A stretch of 64,000 nt of DNA from NCBI GenBank assembly GCA_029204225.1, contig CM055098.1, positions 15,424,792 to 15,488,791 on the forward strand, in the 5' to 3' direction. This DNA is from Diphasiastrum complanatum (taxonomy: Eukaryota; Streptophyta; Lycopodiopsida; Lycopodiales; Lycopodiaceae). The number at the start of each line of letters is the position of its first letter. Position 1 is the stretch's first letter. This document shows positions 36,639-48,576 of this stretch, piece by piece. Position numbers and translations under genes: made by a program. Under the pieces are notes generated by a model that saw nothing but the letters and a program-made list of their open reading frames with translations, had not been told where the DNA came from and searched no databases.

Positions 36639-37075
36639 TTATGCAGTGTTATTGAAGGCTCCAAACAAAGAATCCTTATCATCTTCCTCTGTATTTCCCA
36701 GCTGGTCAGTCATGAATGTATGACAAGTACAGGATCTTGCACAACTTCTGAAAATGCCCAATTGTAACAGATGAACTTTATAAGAGACTAAACTGGTTGG
36801 ATGTATTCCCCTGCCACCATTGGGTTTCCAGCACAGAATTCCCATCATGCACATCTCCAAGATTGGATGACAGCAGAATAATTAACGTTTACTTGTAGAT
36901 TTAACAGTCAACACAACCTTGAAAGAGGAAACAACAGACATGGTCATAAGAACTTGAGAGGATTCAAATTACTGACCGAGCCCATGAAAAATCATGCATG
37001 TCTTTAGAACTTAGTGCCTTCCAGCGTTTGTTGTCATATTTCATCTCCTAATGGAGGCAGAAAAGCAAATATCAG
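36639..37075 (-). CDS. Candidate exons of an unrecognised minus-strand gene
   Basis: A minus-strand piece bounded by CATTAG and GTAATT (about 37049-36976) reads EMKYDNKRWKALSSKDMHDF and WARS. A final piece ending at 36643 reads TDQLGNTEEDDKDSLFGAF and NNTA before a stop. A middle piece near 36870-36795 (LGDVHDGNSVLETQWWQGNT) also looks coding. The intervening junctions do not all have clean splice sites, so this is a suggestion only. Confidence 0.25.
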
Positions 37076-37672
37076 CTAGGATAGAAAGACATTTTGTCAA
37101 ACTGAACTTGCTAGTTAGGTCTTGCACATGAGATTGGTAGATTTTGACAGCAAAGTGGGAGCAGCAGGTGTCATTTGATATATACTAGAGAATTGTGATT
37201 GCAGGAGGGCAGGCGCCAGAGATGCTTTAGAAGAATAAGGCTGAGACTTCCACACTGAACCCCTTTCAAGTGAAACCATAAAACCCCTTTCCACTTTTGT
37301 GCAGGAAAATTGTCACTGAAAGCTTTCTAGATAAATCTTAAAACCTTGACTCCTTCTCTTTCTTGATGCTGATTGCTGATCAACGAAGATAGCCTCAGCT
37401 TACTTGCAGATTTCTACTTATACTGAACCTTCCAGTTGGACAAATCTTTCACTAAAGAGGTCATGCATCTAAGATTAGTAATATTGTAGCATTCGTTGTC
37501 TAGATGCGTTAGGAATATTGTAGCGATCGTGGTCTGATTTTCTCTGTTGAAACCCCTTGAGCAATCATTACTGACATTTAGCTATCATTATTATGTTGAT
37601 TGACTGTATCTAACCCAATGCTTGCTTGGACCATATGTTATTTCTTTTTAACTTCCAGTAGTATTTGGGAAC

Positions 37673-37680
37673 CTTCAAAG
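37673..37680. repeat. Target-site duplication, left copy (CTTCAAAG)
   Basis: The 8-bp sequence directly before the hAT element is repeated exactly at 40229-40236, directly after it. Confidence 0.85.
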
Positions 37681-37889
37681 CATAGTTGCACCAAAACGCG
37701 ATTCTGGTGCTGAGCGTTTCGGAAATCGTGTTTCTGAGAAACGCGATTCTCAGCCCAGAATCGTTCCAGAAACGTTTATTAAAAAAAATAATAAATAAAA
37801 AATTTTGAACACCTCTTCACGGCCAGAATCGCACCAGCCGTGGAGGTGTTAATTTTTTTTGTTTTGAGCTGTAGGCATCGGATCTTGGC

Positions 37890-39548
37890 ATGTGGATAGT
37901 CGACAGGCATCTACTCAGCGATACGGAGGTGGTGTGCACGGTGCCAGGGGGATCTGAGCTTTGTGGAGATCGAAACGATCAGTTTTCGATTTTTGGTAAG
38001 TGTAGGCTTGTTTTTTTGCAAGTGTTGACATTGAGCTGTAGGCAACCAAATCAAGCGCAGTTTGGCTCTAGACCACCTTTCTTGGGAGGCCAGATGGGAC
38101 TACTTCCACCGACCCATCCACGCCGTAGCCCACATATTGCACCCCTTGTGGCGCGAGACTCGGGATCGGGACGATCGGGAGCTGCACCGGGGATGGGTGG
38201 AGTACACGGAGCGCGTATGGCCTGGACCAGGTACGTGTGATAAATTGCTTGGTAGGCTAAGTACTGTAGTGTGCTCATTGCTAGTGTGTAGCTTCAAGAG
38301 GACTTACACGAGCCATGTTTTTTCTTCTGCCAACAAGTCCGATGCTCACTAACATTGCATACCAGCTGCTGATCTTTGAGCGCTACCAATTTCCTTTCGA
38401 TGGAGAGCAGAGTCGGCGGAGGGAGGATATGTTGAGGCCTGTTTCATGGTGAGGCTACCATGGGCGCGGCACAGGTGACCTGCGACGACTGGCCGAGAGA
38501 GTCCTTGCACAGGACTGTTCAGCAGGAGCTTGCGAGCGAAATTGGAGCACCTGGGCCTTGTATCACACGCAGAAGAGCAACAGGTTGTCCATCGAGCAGT
38601 GTAGGCGGTTGGTGTTTGTGAACACCAACGGCCGTATGTTGAGGCGCACACGAGGAGGGGGACAGATGCTCGAGGTGAGTCACATCATCACCCCCTGTTT
38701 CTTGTTGTGCTTTGACGAACTGAATTGCTTTTGAATTATGCAATGAATTGCTGACAACAATGTATTGTTTTTGGTTGCAGGTGAACCCTGACACTTGCTT
38801 GGTGGATTTGGCAACTGCTGCTCCTCGAGCACCACCCACGCAGGAGGAGATGGATGATGAGATCTATAGAGATCTATATAGATAGGCGCAGGCTGACGCA
38901 CGGGCTCTATGGCGTTCGAGGAGGGCAGACAGGCACAGGGCTAGGGCTGAGGCGGGGGATGATGAGGGCTTGGAGGGTGGAGAGGAGCTCGGGGCTGACT
39001 ATCAGGAGGAGGAGGAGTGGGTTGAGGGGGATACGGAGGATGATGAGGAGATGGGGGCGGAGGCACAGGGGGATGACCTTGCTAACTTGATGGTGGACCC
39101 TGATGCGGAGACAGAGGAGGAGCCAGCCATTCCTACACGTAGGCCTAGGGGGAGACCTAGAGGTTCTGGGAGGGGGGGGCTGAGTTCGCTTTTTGTAGAC
39201 AGGAGTGGAGCATCACAGGCAGCCGTCGGCCAGGCATCATCACAGTGGGTAGGGCCATCCCAGGGCGTTGGATCACAGCCACCTGACACACAGACACGCA
39301 GGGGTAGACACAGGGGTGGGGACAGGCAGAGGGGGGGCAGAGGAGGGGAGAGAGGCAGAGGCAGAGGTAGAGGCAGGGGGAGGATCCAGAGCCAGAGCAC
39401 GCAGCAGAGAGCCAGATCACACGGCAGAGCCAGGGCCACACCACGGCATATGGCTCCCTCCAGTTCTGATTCATCTACAGACCCTTGGGGTCTGCAGTCA
39501 GGCACAGATTCAGATGATGGTTCCTACCATGACTCTGACGAGCCTTAG
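37890..39548 (+). pseudogene. hAT transposase (broken, intron-containing)
   Basis: Readable exons: about 38040-38215 (LSWEARWDYFHRPIHAVAHI, LHPLWRE, ELHRGWVEYTER), 38366-38674 (FERYQFPFDG..., then LRRLAERVLAQDCSAGACER, NWSTWALYHTQKSNRLS and LVFVNTNGRMLRR) and 38781-39548. The second is the hAT dimerisation domain. GTGAGT at 38675 and AG ending at 38780 give one clear junction. A TGA at 38450-38452 stands where Trp is expected (SW*GYHG), and a TAG at 38883-38885 interrupts the last exon. That exon encodes an acidic stretch and then an Arg/Gly-rich tail (GGRGGERGRGRGRGRGR), ending in Ser/Asp repeats. Transposase cuts and pastes the element; this copy cannot make full-length protein. Confidence 0.82.
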
Positions 39549-39672
39549 TTGTGTATGTGTAGTTTTCATTATGTTCATGGAACATCATTGTACTCCATTT
39601 TGGTGCCATGTGGCCCGATATTATATATTACGATAATCCTATTCACAGCAGTGTAACGATTCAGTACTGTTC

Positions 39673-39775
<103 letters not shown>

Positions 39776-40228
39776 GGTTGAAAAACGATTCCATATGGTT
39801 GAAAAATGCTTCAGTACGGTTCAGGACGATGCAGTATGGTGATTGGTTCAGAACACTTAGCATGGTTTTTGTTTAGCATGATTCAGCAATTTTGTTTAGT
39901 TTGTTGGATCTGAGAGAGATAACGAGAGAGAGAGAGAGAGAGCGAGAGAGCGAGAGAGAGACAGAGGGAGTTAAATTTTGGGGCATCATGTTTTTTTATT
40001 AATGCACCTGGGAGTTAAAGCGTAAACCTAGGAGTTAATGCACCTAAACTAGACCATCCTGCACCCGAAACGTTCGGCAAAATACACAGTAATTATGCTC
40101 TTAATTAGAGCTTTCACCTAATACCCATACTGCACAAAAAAAAACCAAAAAAAAAAAAATTTAAAACACGTTTCTGGAAAAAAATTCCATATTTCCAAAA
40201 CGCGTTTCAGAAACGCAGTGCAACTATG

Positions 40229-40236
40229 CTTCAAAG
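40229..40236. repeat. Target-site duplication, right copy (CTTCAAAG)
   Basis: Exact match to 37673-37680. Confidence 0.85.
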
Positions 40237-40472
40237 TTGTAATTGGGGCCCATGCTGTTATTTTTTACTCAATTATCAGCAGACACAGGAACTGAAATTT
40301 ATTGGACTATTTTTGACTATTAGGCGCTGGGGCCATAGGTCGCAGAGGTAACCCTAATCTGTGCCCAATTAGCCATAAATAGCATAGGCTTCATTTGGGT
40401 CTGTTTTAATATTCCAAGTTTAAAAGTGTTCTTTGAACCTTCTAGAATACTTCAGTGTAGATCAGTCAATGA
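40237..40472. other. Spacer between the two hAT elements
   Basis: No gene or repeat recognised. Confidence 0.4.
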
Positions 40473-41209
40473 CAATGTACCTTAGAAGCCCGTTCCGACC
40501 CTTTTGGACCGGAACGTACTGTTCATTCCATACAGTACATTCCGGAACGTACTGGGTTGGAACACTTTTTTTTTAAATAAAAAAAGCAGGTATAATAGTG
40601 CCACCTGCAACTATTAGTAGCTCAGATATATATAACGTAGCTCAGATACCGATTCTAGTTCAGATAGTGATTCTAGCTCAGATAGCAATTCAACACTTAA
40701 ATCATGGCGATTCTAGCTCAGGTAGCGATTCCATACGGAATGGCCAACTATTTAACTTTGGAGGTATGCTTCTATTGCGTCGAATAAACAAGTTTTAATC
40801 TGAATGACTGGTGACTGTATGGATTATTTTTCTTCACAGATGAAATACATATGCCTTGGAAACATGGAAGGTATGAATCCAACAGGCAAGCAATTATTTG
40901 CTAGAAGCTAGCAGCATCTTCCTCAGTCGGTGAGTTTCCTACTAATCTCGTCTGCCTCTTCTACACCTGATTGTTAGATCAGAAATGCCAAGTTTATGTG
41001 AAACCATGTGAAGATTATAAGAGAAGTTATTTGAGTCATGTTATATATATCTCAGCTAGAATCGCTATCTGACCCACGCTATATATCTTGATTCCGGTCC
41101 TTAATCTTGATTGCTTTGTTAAGAAGTCATGTATGTTTTCAAAAAAAGTTTTGGCAAAGTTCCGGAACGGAACGTGATCAATTCCGGAACGGGCAACTAT
41201 GCAATGTAC
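40473..41209. mobile_element. Short non-autonomous hAT element (40481-41201) with 8-bp TSD
   Basis: CAATGTAC at 40473-40480 is repeated at 41202-41209. The element ends are cttagaagCCCGTTCCG and the complement of catagttgCCCGTTCCG; 14 of 17 end bases pair. Both ends contain several CGGAACG/CGTTCCG subterminal repeats. Inside, 40617-40735 holds about six degenerate copies of an 18-base gattctagctcagatagc unit, which would encode Asp/Ser repeats like the tail of the larger transposase. No transposase domain remains. The 721-bp size fits a deletion derivative. Confidence 0.85.
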
Positions 41210-41538
41210 GATGTAGTTGGGATCCTAAATAGCATATATCAATTTCCAGTAAGTATTGGATCATCACCATTGGTAGTTAAAATTGTTATCTCGGCGGTTT
41301 GAAAAATTTCAGGTTGGATCTATTATTATTTGTTGTCCTACACTCATTAAGATCCAACCATTGTCCATTCTGGTCTTCTAGAAGTCCAGATATTGTAAAT
41401 TGAAATTTTGATCAAACAAAGCAGTATTCTTCTTCAAAAGATTCTTTCCAAATCCTGAGTGGATATTCACATTCGCTTGTTGTGACATAAGTTCATAGGA
41501 ATTTAAGGTTATCAATCAAAACTTTCAACTTCAAGATA

Positions 41539-42840
41539 TTGAAAGCCAAAGTTTGTCAAACAGAGAAATATTTTGTTTCTCTGCTCAAAGATCACTTTTG
41601 GGTGCTGCCTAAGATCCTCATAATCTTCGCACTTAAACAATTCCAAGGCATTTTACAGCTTTTCAATCGGAGATCAGTATCAAAAGTTGTGACATGGTTT
41701 GGTCAAACTAAGGAATTTCTCTTGTTGATACAACCGATTCCCAAATCAAAATCTAGCATAAATTTAACGACCTCCTATGGTCAAATATTTCTGGGATCCA
41801 TCTATCGTTGTGTTTGCACCTTTCATTGCTAAGACATCTACTTGACACCCTTTTATAGGTCATATTACACTGTGACAGTGTTGTTTGGGCAGCACCTCTT
41901 TTTCTGTTGGCAAATCTTTAGCAGTGTACTGCCTCATAAAACTCTCCATTTGTGCAAAAGGGGAAAAAACAATACAAAGGACACCAGTAGTGCTGCTTCT
42001 TTGCAGCACCACTATCATAAGTGATATCTGGTGGCTCTTACGACTCACTCCACATCTTCACAGTAATACCATCATGCCTGCTACTCACACACAAGTTGGT
42101 GATGTCTTCTGCATGTTTTCCACCGGATTATGAGCAATTCAAGCTGTCCACTCTTGAGTCATCAGGTCACTTAAAAGAGATTCATCGAGAACTAAAAGTG
42201 AGTCACCAAGATCTCTTGGAAAGACAACAGTCTATGCAAAAAACACTGGATCTTGCCCTTCCATCGTTGACATTTAAAAAACACTCTAGTCCTACTTATA
42301 CAGATGCTATTAAAGAAGCTAGGAAGTTTTTGGAAGAGAACATTCTACATCATAGTAAAGGTATGGAAATAGCTTGGCGACTAAGAAGGATCCGGATACT
42401 CTTGTGATATGCTTCACATCAGTGGTGCACCGTCATGAAGTGCTGTAAAGAGACCGACATTGTGGGATACAAAAACATACACTTAGACGAAGACCTGACC
42501 TTCATTCAAGTTAAAGAACACAAAAGGCAGGACTAGAAGCCATAGAAACTGAAAGGAGGTGGCTCATCTACAGAGATGGTATCATTAGATTTGTGGATCA
42601 GAAGCATATTGCTAATAATGAGATTGTGAAACCTGAATTACTGTCAGAGATTGAGAAATGAAAAGTTGTCCAATTGAACCTTGTAAATGGTCATCATACC
42701 ATATAGTCCTGGAGTATAACACTCTCTAAGGCTATTGATCATATTTGGAAGTACATCACTCCTCTTTATGAGGATTCACTTTGCTCCTTAATGTCTCATA
42801 TTTCCCATGATCATATAATGGAAACTTAAGTTAACTACCT
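41539..42840 (+). pseudogene. Unrecognised decayed coding region
   Basis: Protein-like pieces follow each other in changing frames. They are about 41575-41660 (FVSLLKDHFWVLPKILIIFA), about 42130-42405 (QFKLSTLESSGHLKEIHREL, SHQDLLERQQSMQKTLDLAL, DAIKEARKFLEENILHHS) and about 42525-42660 (AGLEAIETERRWLIYRDGII and NNEIVKPELLSEIEK). The middle part has coiled-coil character. No known domain is recognised; an old mobile-element ORF is possible. Confidence 0.3.
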
Positions 42841-43385
42841 CTCATCCTCAATTCACACTGCCACTTCGATCACCTGCCTACCAAGCCACATAAACCAAGA
42901 TCCCGATTCACGTTTCCTTGCAATACTTGGTATAACGATGAACACGGACAGTTTCATCTACATCTTCTCTGAAATCAAAATACAATATTGCTCCCCATTT
43001 ACCAGAGGAAGAGAGCTTATATGAAAGTTGAAAACAAGAGAATTCTATCTAATAGAAGCTGGCTTCAACAGCAGATAGCAGTAAAAAACAAAGCAAATCA
43101 GAAGCCTTGGTGCTTGGAAACTGTAATCACGTAGTTTACACCCATAAGCCAAGCAATCAAAGAGACGATGTTAATTCCTTGTTCCAATATCCAACTAAAT
43201 AGGCAATACATTTACAGAGCATGTAATACATTGTACAACAACCCAGCTCATATTATCACTGCCCTCAGGTGATGAACACATAACCTTATATTCCTAAAAT
43301 CTAAAATAAGTGATATCAATAAAACTAAATTATCATCAACCACAAAACTACCAAGCATGTTGCCATAAATGACTAGCTTACCTGT
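42841..43385. other. 3' side of the transporter gene
   Basis: Probable 3' UTR and spacer (the gene runs on the minus strand). No other feature seen. Confidence 0.4.
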
Positions 43386-43954
43386 CTAACCATTTTCGGG
43401 AGCTTTAACCACTTCAGAAACTCTTGTCATGCTAGATTTTCTGAAAATCTCATCATAAACTAGGCTCAAGAGTGATAACCCTGCAATTAATGCCGCAAGT
43501 ATCAGCATAATAAACACAGCGGTCCATCCTTTTTGTGAAATATATCCTGTCAGCAGTGGTCCAATAGCTGCTCCAACAGATCCAGTACCATCAATAATTG
43601 CTGTAACAGTAGCCAGTGCTCTCGCATTTCCCTTCAACGAACTGTGGGTCCCTAAATCGGCTGAAACTGCTGTGGTAATCAGCGCATAGGGCCCATTCAC
43701 AAATATACCTAAAAGCATCATCAATCCAATATTTCCATAGAAAGAATAACCACCGTAGAAATGATATACAATCAGAGCAGGTATGGAGCAGTAGATGAAG
43801 ACAGAAGTTGTCAAAGCCCTTGCATTTAGTTTGTCAGACATAATGCCTGCCAGGATACCCCCCAAAACTCCTCCAACATCAAACAAGGTTGATAAGTTTC
43901 CTGCTGCTTTATCGGAAAGATATTCATTTGCAATCTCTGCATGGTTGACCAAGC
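43386..43954 (-). CDS. SLC37/G3Pp-like transporter, exon 2 (C-terminal half)
   Basis: Begins after a TTCTAG acceptor (43960-43955) and supplies the last 189 codons. It reads [20 protein letters not shown], then [40 protein letters not shown] and [20 protein letters not shown]. These are the conserved C-terminal transmembrane helices of plant glycerol-3-phosphate transporter homologues. The stop is at 43388-43386. It joins exon 1 (55478-56825) in matching phase: one base of a Ser codon comes from exon 1 and two from exon 2. No lesion is visible, so the gene is probably functional. Confidence 0.9.
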
Positions 43955-44929
43955 CTAGAAATTAAGACAGGCATTTACAAAATTTTGATGTAGACTAACA
44001 ACTTTAAAAACTCTCCCCTGTTGTAACAGATTGCATCAAACCAATCGCTTTATACTTCCACTTTGCTTAGAATAATCACAGCTTACCTCAGCAAGTTCTG
44101 ATAGTGCAGCAACATACACAACCTAATGATTGAGATGAGAAAATCGAGAAAACTTCATTAATTTCTTTCCATGCCAAAAGGTATATTAAGAGGAGAAAAG
44201 TACATAGTACACGTCATGTGGTATCAGTGGGAGAATATGAAAGGTCTCTGAACAGTAACGAAAAGAACAAACATATCTAGATACTAGAAACTGGATTGAA
44301 TGAGATGGTAGAAATTTAATGTGTCCTACTACAAATTCGCAACAAAGTGCAATAAAGAGCGTCTTATAAATGTCAAAAGCAAACTCATTGTAGAACACTA
44401 GCTGAATACTGATCTCCATAGGAATGAAAATGACAACATTGAACTATCTAAATTGAATGTAAATTGAGTGATGCTGAAGCCTGCATAATTGAAAATCAAG
44501 CTAGTCTCTAAAGTAATCATCAGTCATCGATATGGGGCTCACAGGCATCAACGAGGCTCACGGGCCTGGTTATATGAGCCCCTACTTTACCATAAGCTTT
44601 CAATCTAAATGTTTCACAAATTTACGGTTCGAACCTTAAAACTGGGTCATATAGCTAGCAGTTCAAAACCAGCCTAATTCAAACCAGGAATCAGAGGTTT
44701 CTGAACCATTGTTAAAAGAAAAAACCAAACTGGGGTACAACGCTTCTTCGAGATTTTTTTTTTTCACATCTTGGCGCAAGTATTTTGAGAGGGAGATAAG
44801 AGAGAACGTAAGAGGAGAGGGTATGAGAGTGCACTATCATCCTCACAGGGCCTTCATGATCAGGGCTATAGACTATCATGGTTCTCTTAGGCATCTCACC
44901 TCCTACTTGAGTCATTTGGTATCTCCATC

Positions 44930-45543
44930 ACTGCGCTTCCCTCGGATACCCATCAGTATATCAGACGATTTCTCTATCGAGCATACCTAGAGCGGACTTG
45001 GAGCAGCCAGTTAGGAGTTAAGCCAGATTTCTACCGGACCTACTTTTTGGAGCTGGATGTATCAGAGACCCCAGTCATGCCACGCTACTTGGATTCAGGG
45101 CTATCACATTGCCTCAGATTCACACTGGGACAGCTCAGGGTGTCTTCTCACCAGCTAGCTATTGAGACGGGGAGGTTCCATGGTATTCCCAGAGTGGAGC
45201 GGATTTACCAGTTGGCTCTCTCGGTGAGGTGGAGTCTAAGGAGCATTTTCTCTTCAGATGCCCGGTATATTATGAGATCAGAGGGAGATATCACTGCTTG
45301 TTTCGAGACATACCTACCACTCTACGTTCTCTCATAGCCTATGAGGACCCACGGTGTGTCGCGCTGATGGTACACGAGATGTTCATACTGCAGAGAGATC
45401 TACACGGGACATCCCAGCACATTACCTCTCAATCATTGATCACTTCATTCTTTACTAGACGGAGATCACGTGACTCAGTACCCGAGGATGATGACTACTA
45501 CGACGAGGAGGAGGACAGCCGCCTACATGCCCACAGAGATTAG
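44930..45543 (+). pseudogene. LINE ORF2 C-terminus with zinc-binding (zf-RVT) domain
   Basis: Frames shift but the order is clear: FLYRAYLERTWSSQLG, DFYRTYFLELDV, RYLDSGLSHCLRFTLGQLRV, SSHQLAIETGRFHGIPRVER, then from 45229 SKEHFLFRCPVYYEIRGRYH and LF. This is the C-terminal RT zinc-binding region of non-LTR elements. It lies in the opposite orientation to the LINE at 45965-49960, which lacks exactly this part. The end is acidic (EDDDYYDEEED). Confidence 0.75.
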
Positions 45544-45964
45544 AGACGATGTACTACCCATGCTGCCAGGATAGCCAGACCTCATATACAGAGACATACT
45601 ACACACGCTCATGCTCATAGATGACACCAGCGGGCTCCAGCGCTTTCTCATGTTGCGGTTCGCATTACATCTTTCTACAGCACCAGCACATACTTGACAT
45701 CTTGATCACAGATGATTACTTGTTTATTTAGTTGATACTAGCTGTTTTCTGTATTTCAGTTTTGGAGACGTTCTATGCGCTCCCATGGTTACTACACACG
45801 TGACATGTACCTCATTAGTCTTATATGCCTTTTGGCATGGAATAAACATTAATAAAGCTTTTTTTCTTTCTTTCTGTCTAGCAAATCTGCATGTATCGTC
45901 TGTCTATTTTTGGCAGTGCCTGTATCCTCTGAATATAGGTAATGAGCTGAAGAGCTGCCTCGAT

Positions 45965-46551
45965 CTATATAGGTGGAACTGCAAACTCGGCCAAAAGAAT
46001 CTCCTGTGAGACAGAAGGCTTCGATCGAATCAACCGAGCTAGCATGGTGGTCTGTAGTCGTGAAAGGCTCGCCCAGTGTGAAGAGGGGAGGCGTATGCAC
46101 CATGCCTCTGCCGCATATAGAGTCGTGGGGGTGACAATGGTATCAAAGAGGCGGCACTTACTGCGAGCATCCTGGATGGACTTCCGAAAACAAAACTGCT
46201 CTAGCTGAACAAGGGAGGCATGCCCCTTCCCCAGTCGAGTGGTAGCGGCCTGTCTCATACTAAAAGTAGGACCCGAGAAAAGGATCCCCAGGTATGTATA
46301 AGAAGGACCACCTCTAGAACCTGTCCATCAAAGGTAAACTCCTGTCGCTACATGAATGCTCGAGAAGTGTTGAAGACCATAACCCTGGTCTTCCCAATGT
46401 TCACCCCTAGGCCCCATCTGGTGCAAAATGCATGCAAGCAATCCAACTATCGCTGTAGACCCTCTCTGGTCGATGAGACCAATACCACGTCATTAGCATA
46501 AAGAAGGGTAGCAATCAAGATGTCCCCGAGCTGGCAACCGGTACCACCACA
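45965..46551 (-). pseudogene. LINE ORF2, post-palm part with mutated catalytic motif
   Basis: Minus strand from about 46540: GCQLGDILIATLLYANDVVL, where Y-A-N-D (46500-46489) replaces the catalytic Y-A-D-D. Then LHAFCTRWGLGVNIGKTRVM, a stop, EFTFDG, and from 46258 CRLFDTIVTPTTLYAAEAW and QEILLAEFAVPP. The Asp-to-Asn change, a G-to-A transition, would abolish reverse transcription. A few further stops are present. Confidence 0.8.
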
Positions 46552-47335
46552 CTATGTAATGACCCGCTCCAACTCATCAATGTACAAGCCAAAGAGGACC
46601 AGTGAGAGGGAGCAACCCTGCTTCACCCCAATAGTGCTCCAAATATGATCAGATATGCCACTGCTATGCCGGAAACATCCTAGGACGTGCTCATAAAGTG
46701 CCATCACAGCAAGAATGATGTCAGTGGAGAAGCCAAGGTCTCGGAGTCTCTGAATGAGCAATGAGCGAGGAACAGCATCAAAGGCTTTCCTGAAGTCCAC
46801 AAAACAACAGTAAACCCTCTCTTTCCTGTGCTTAGCCTCCTCAATCAAGGCCCGTAATGTGAAGATGTGATATGTAGTAGAGTAATGGGCCTGAAAACCT
46901 GCCTAACCCATAGCATGTAGTCTCCTAGTCTCCGCCTCTGAACTCACAACAGACTAAAGTATAGTACCATATAGCTTTGCCAAGACATGCCCAATCATGA
47001 TAGTGCGGTAATTACTCGGAACCATGGGGTCAATTCTTATGGATCTGGTGGATAATGTTAGTGCACCAGGACGATGGGAAACCAAAAACAACTGCGGAAT
47101 TAAGAAGAGTGGCTATGGTGGGGGCGAGTAAGTCAGCAAATGGGAAAGGAGTTCAGACTCGAGGTCTTCAATATCTCTGGCTTTATGGGACTTCATCTTC
47201 TTAATGGCTGCAAGGACCATATCAGATGTGAAGAAGGAGAACTCAGATGGTCGTGGAGATATAGATATAGGTGAGTCGGTGGGGATGGTATACAAGCTAG
47301 TGGCATAAGCAGTCCAAATGCGGAGGTCTTCCAAG
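46552..47335 (-). pseudogene. LINE ORF2 reverse transcriptase, N-terminal palm
   Basis: Minus strand: SFFTSDMVLAAIKKMKSHKA near 47240-47180, then after a degraded part 46848-46552 with RVYCCFVDFRKAFDAVPRSL (motif A, F-V-D-F-R-K-A-F-D), LRDLGFSTDIILAVMALYEH and IGVKQGCSLSLVLFGLYIDE (motif B, G-V-K-Q-G-C). Typical non-LTR RT; frameshifts and stops separate the parts. Confidence 0.85.
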
Positions 47336-48576
47336 AGAGGTGGTGGGGAATGAACTCACAACCAAAAAGCGCCCGTAGAAGAACTGAAAAGAAGGCCAAC
47401 CAAACATTTCCCTTCAGAATTATCATAGGCACGCTTTTTACGATGGAGAACACGGTTGTAAGAGCGGCGGGGCGATCGAAGTAAGTGTGGAGCATGGCTA
47501 CGTGAATAGGTTACTAACTAATGAAGAGAATGGCACTCAATATCGTACCATGGAGGGTGCAATGGGCGAGGTTTGCGTCGAGTGTTACTGGGATGGGGTT
47601 TGGTAGGGAGGGTTAGTGAAGCGGCAATGTGGAGAGAGGTGGTGAGAAAAGTAGCCTGGATGTCGACTGGACTATCACGAGGGAAGGAATGTAAAAGCGA
47701 AGCCCAAGGACTGCTGGTATAGTGGCATGTAGGTGGGGTCAAATGTGTATCGGGATGATCGGGCAAGCGTGGGTAATGGAGGTGGGTGAGTGGGGGGAAA
47801 GCGACCGATATCGAAGGAGAGGAAGGAATGATTAGAAAGGGTGGTGGGGGAGACACGAAAATCATAGATGATGGGTACAGAGGATGGTGACCCCATGAGA
47901 TAGTCAACGACACTATGTCCTCCATTGTGGTTATGGCATATATAATTGTCTGCATGTGGCCAGCAGGGTAAGCCATTATGAATGGCTAGCTCATGTGCCT
48001 CTCCAAAGTGCAGTAGGTACTCGCCATATGGAGTAGTAGGTCCCAAACTGTCCGCGGAAGTCCTGGTAATTCCCAACATATCACCGTCAAAGGCACGAAC
48101 ACGAAGCTGATCCGTGATGTCAAAGAAGTCTGTCTGTCGTGAAGATGTCAGGGCATTAAAATCCCCAGTGAGGAGCATATGCCCCCGCTCTAAGAATTGA
48201 TATGGAGATCCAATACCCTCCGCAAAAGACGAAGACTCTGGTGGAAAGTAACATGCTGCCATAAAGAGATCTCTGTCCAAACCAATATCCTGACCCACAA
48301 TGCGAATCCATATATAGTAGGCCTACTCGTCATGTCGGATGAAGTCCAAGAGTGGAGAGACTCTTTGTATAAACATGCGACCCCTCCTGAACCACGGCCA
48401 CTAGCAGATCTAGTCTCTCGTCGGAATACTGAGTCCCATCTGTATCCAAGAAAAGAAGGAAGTTCACGCTCTGGTATCTCGTGTGTCTCCATGAAGAATA
48501 ATATATCTCGGCCAGTAATAAAGTCAACCAGGTCCCTTGCAGAAGAAGATGAATGTATGCCAGCACAGTTCCACAC
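47336..48576 (-). pseudogene. LINE ORF2 endonuclease (APE type)
   Basis: Starts near 48576 with MWNCAGIHSS, then RDILFFMETHEIPERELP (the E-T motif) and GGVACLYKESLH. A frame change follows, then FMAACYFPPESS, MLLTGDFNALTSSRQTDF (G-D-F-N motif), SVVDYLMGS and TTLSNHSFLSFDI. The last would be the catalytic S-D-H, here S-N-H. The endonuclease nicks target DNA for target-primed reverse transcription. Asp-to-Asn again fits G-to-A decay. The connecting part down to 47336 is Pro-rich and degraded. Confidence 0.85.

Noticed and set aside
39002-39505. Minus-strand frame opposite the hAT tail
   Set aside because: Antisense shadow of the Arg/Gly-rich coding repeat on the plus strand.
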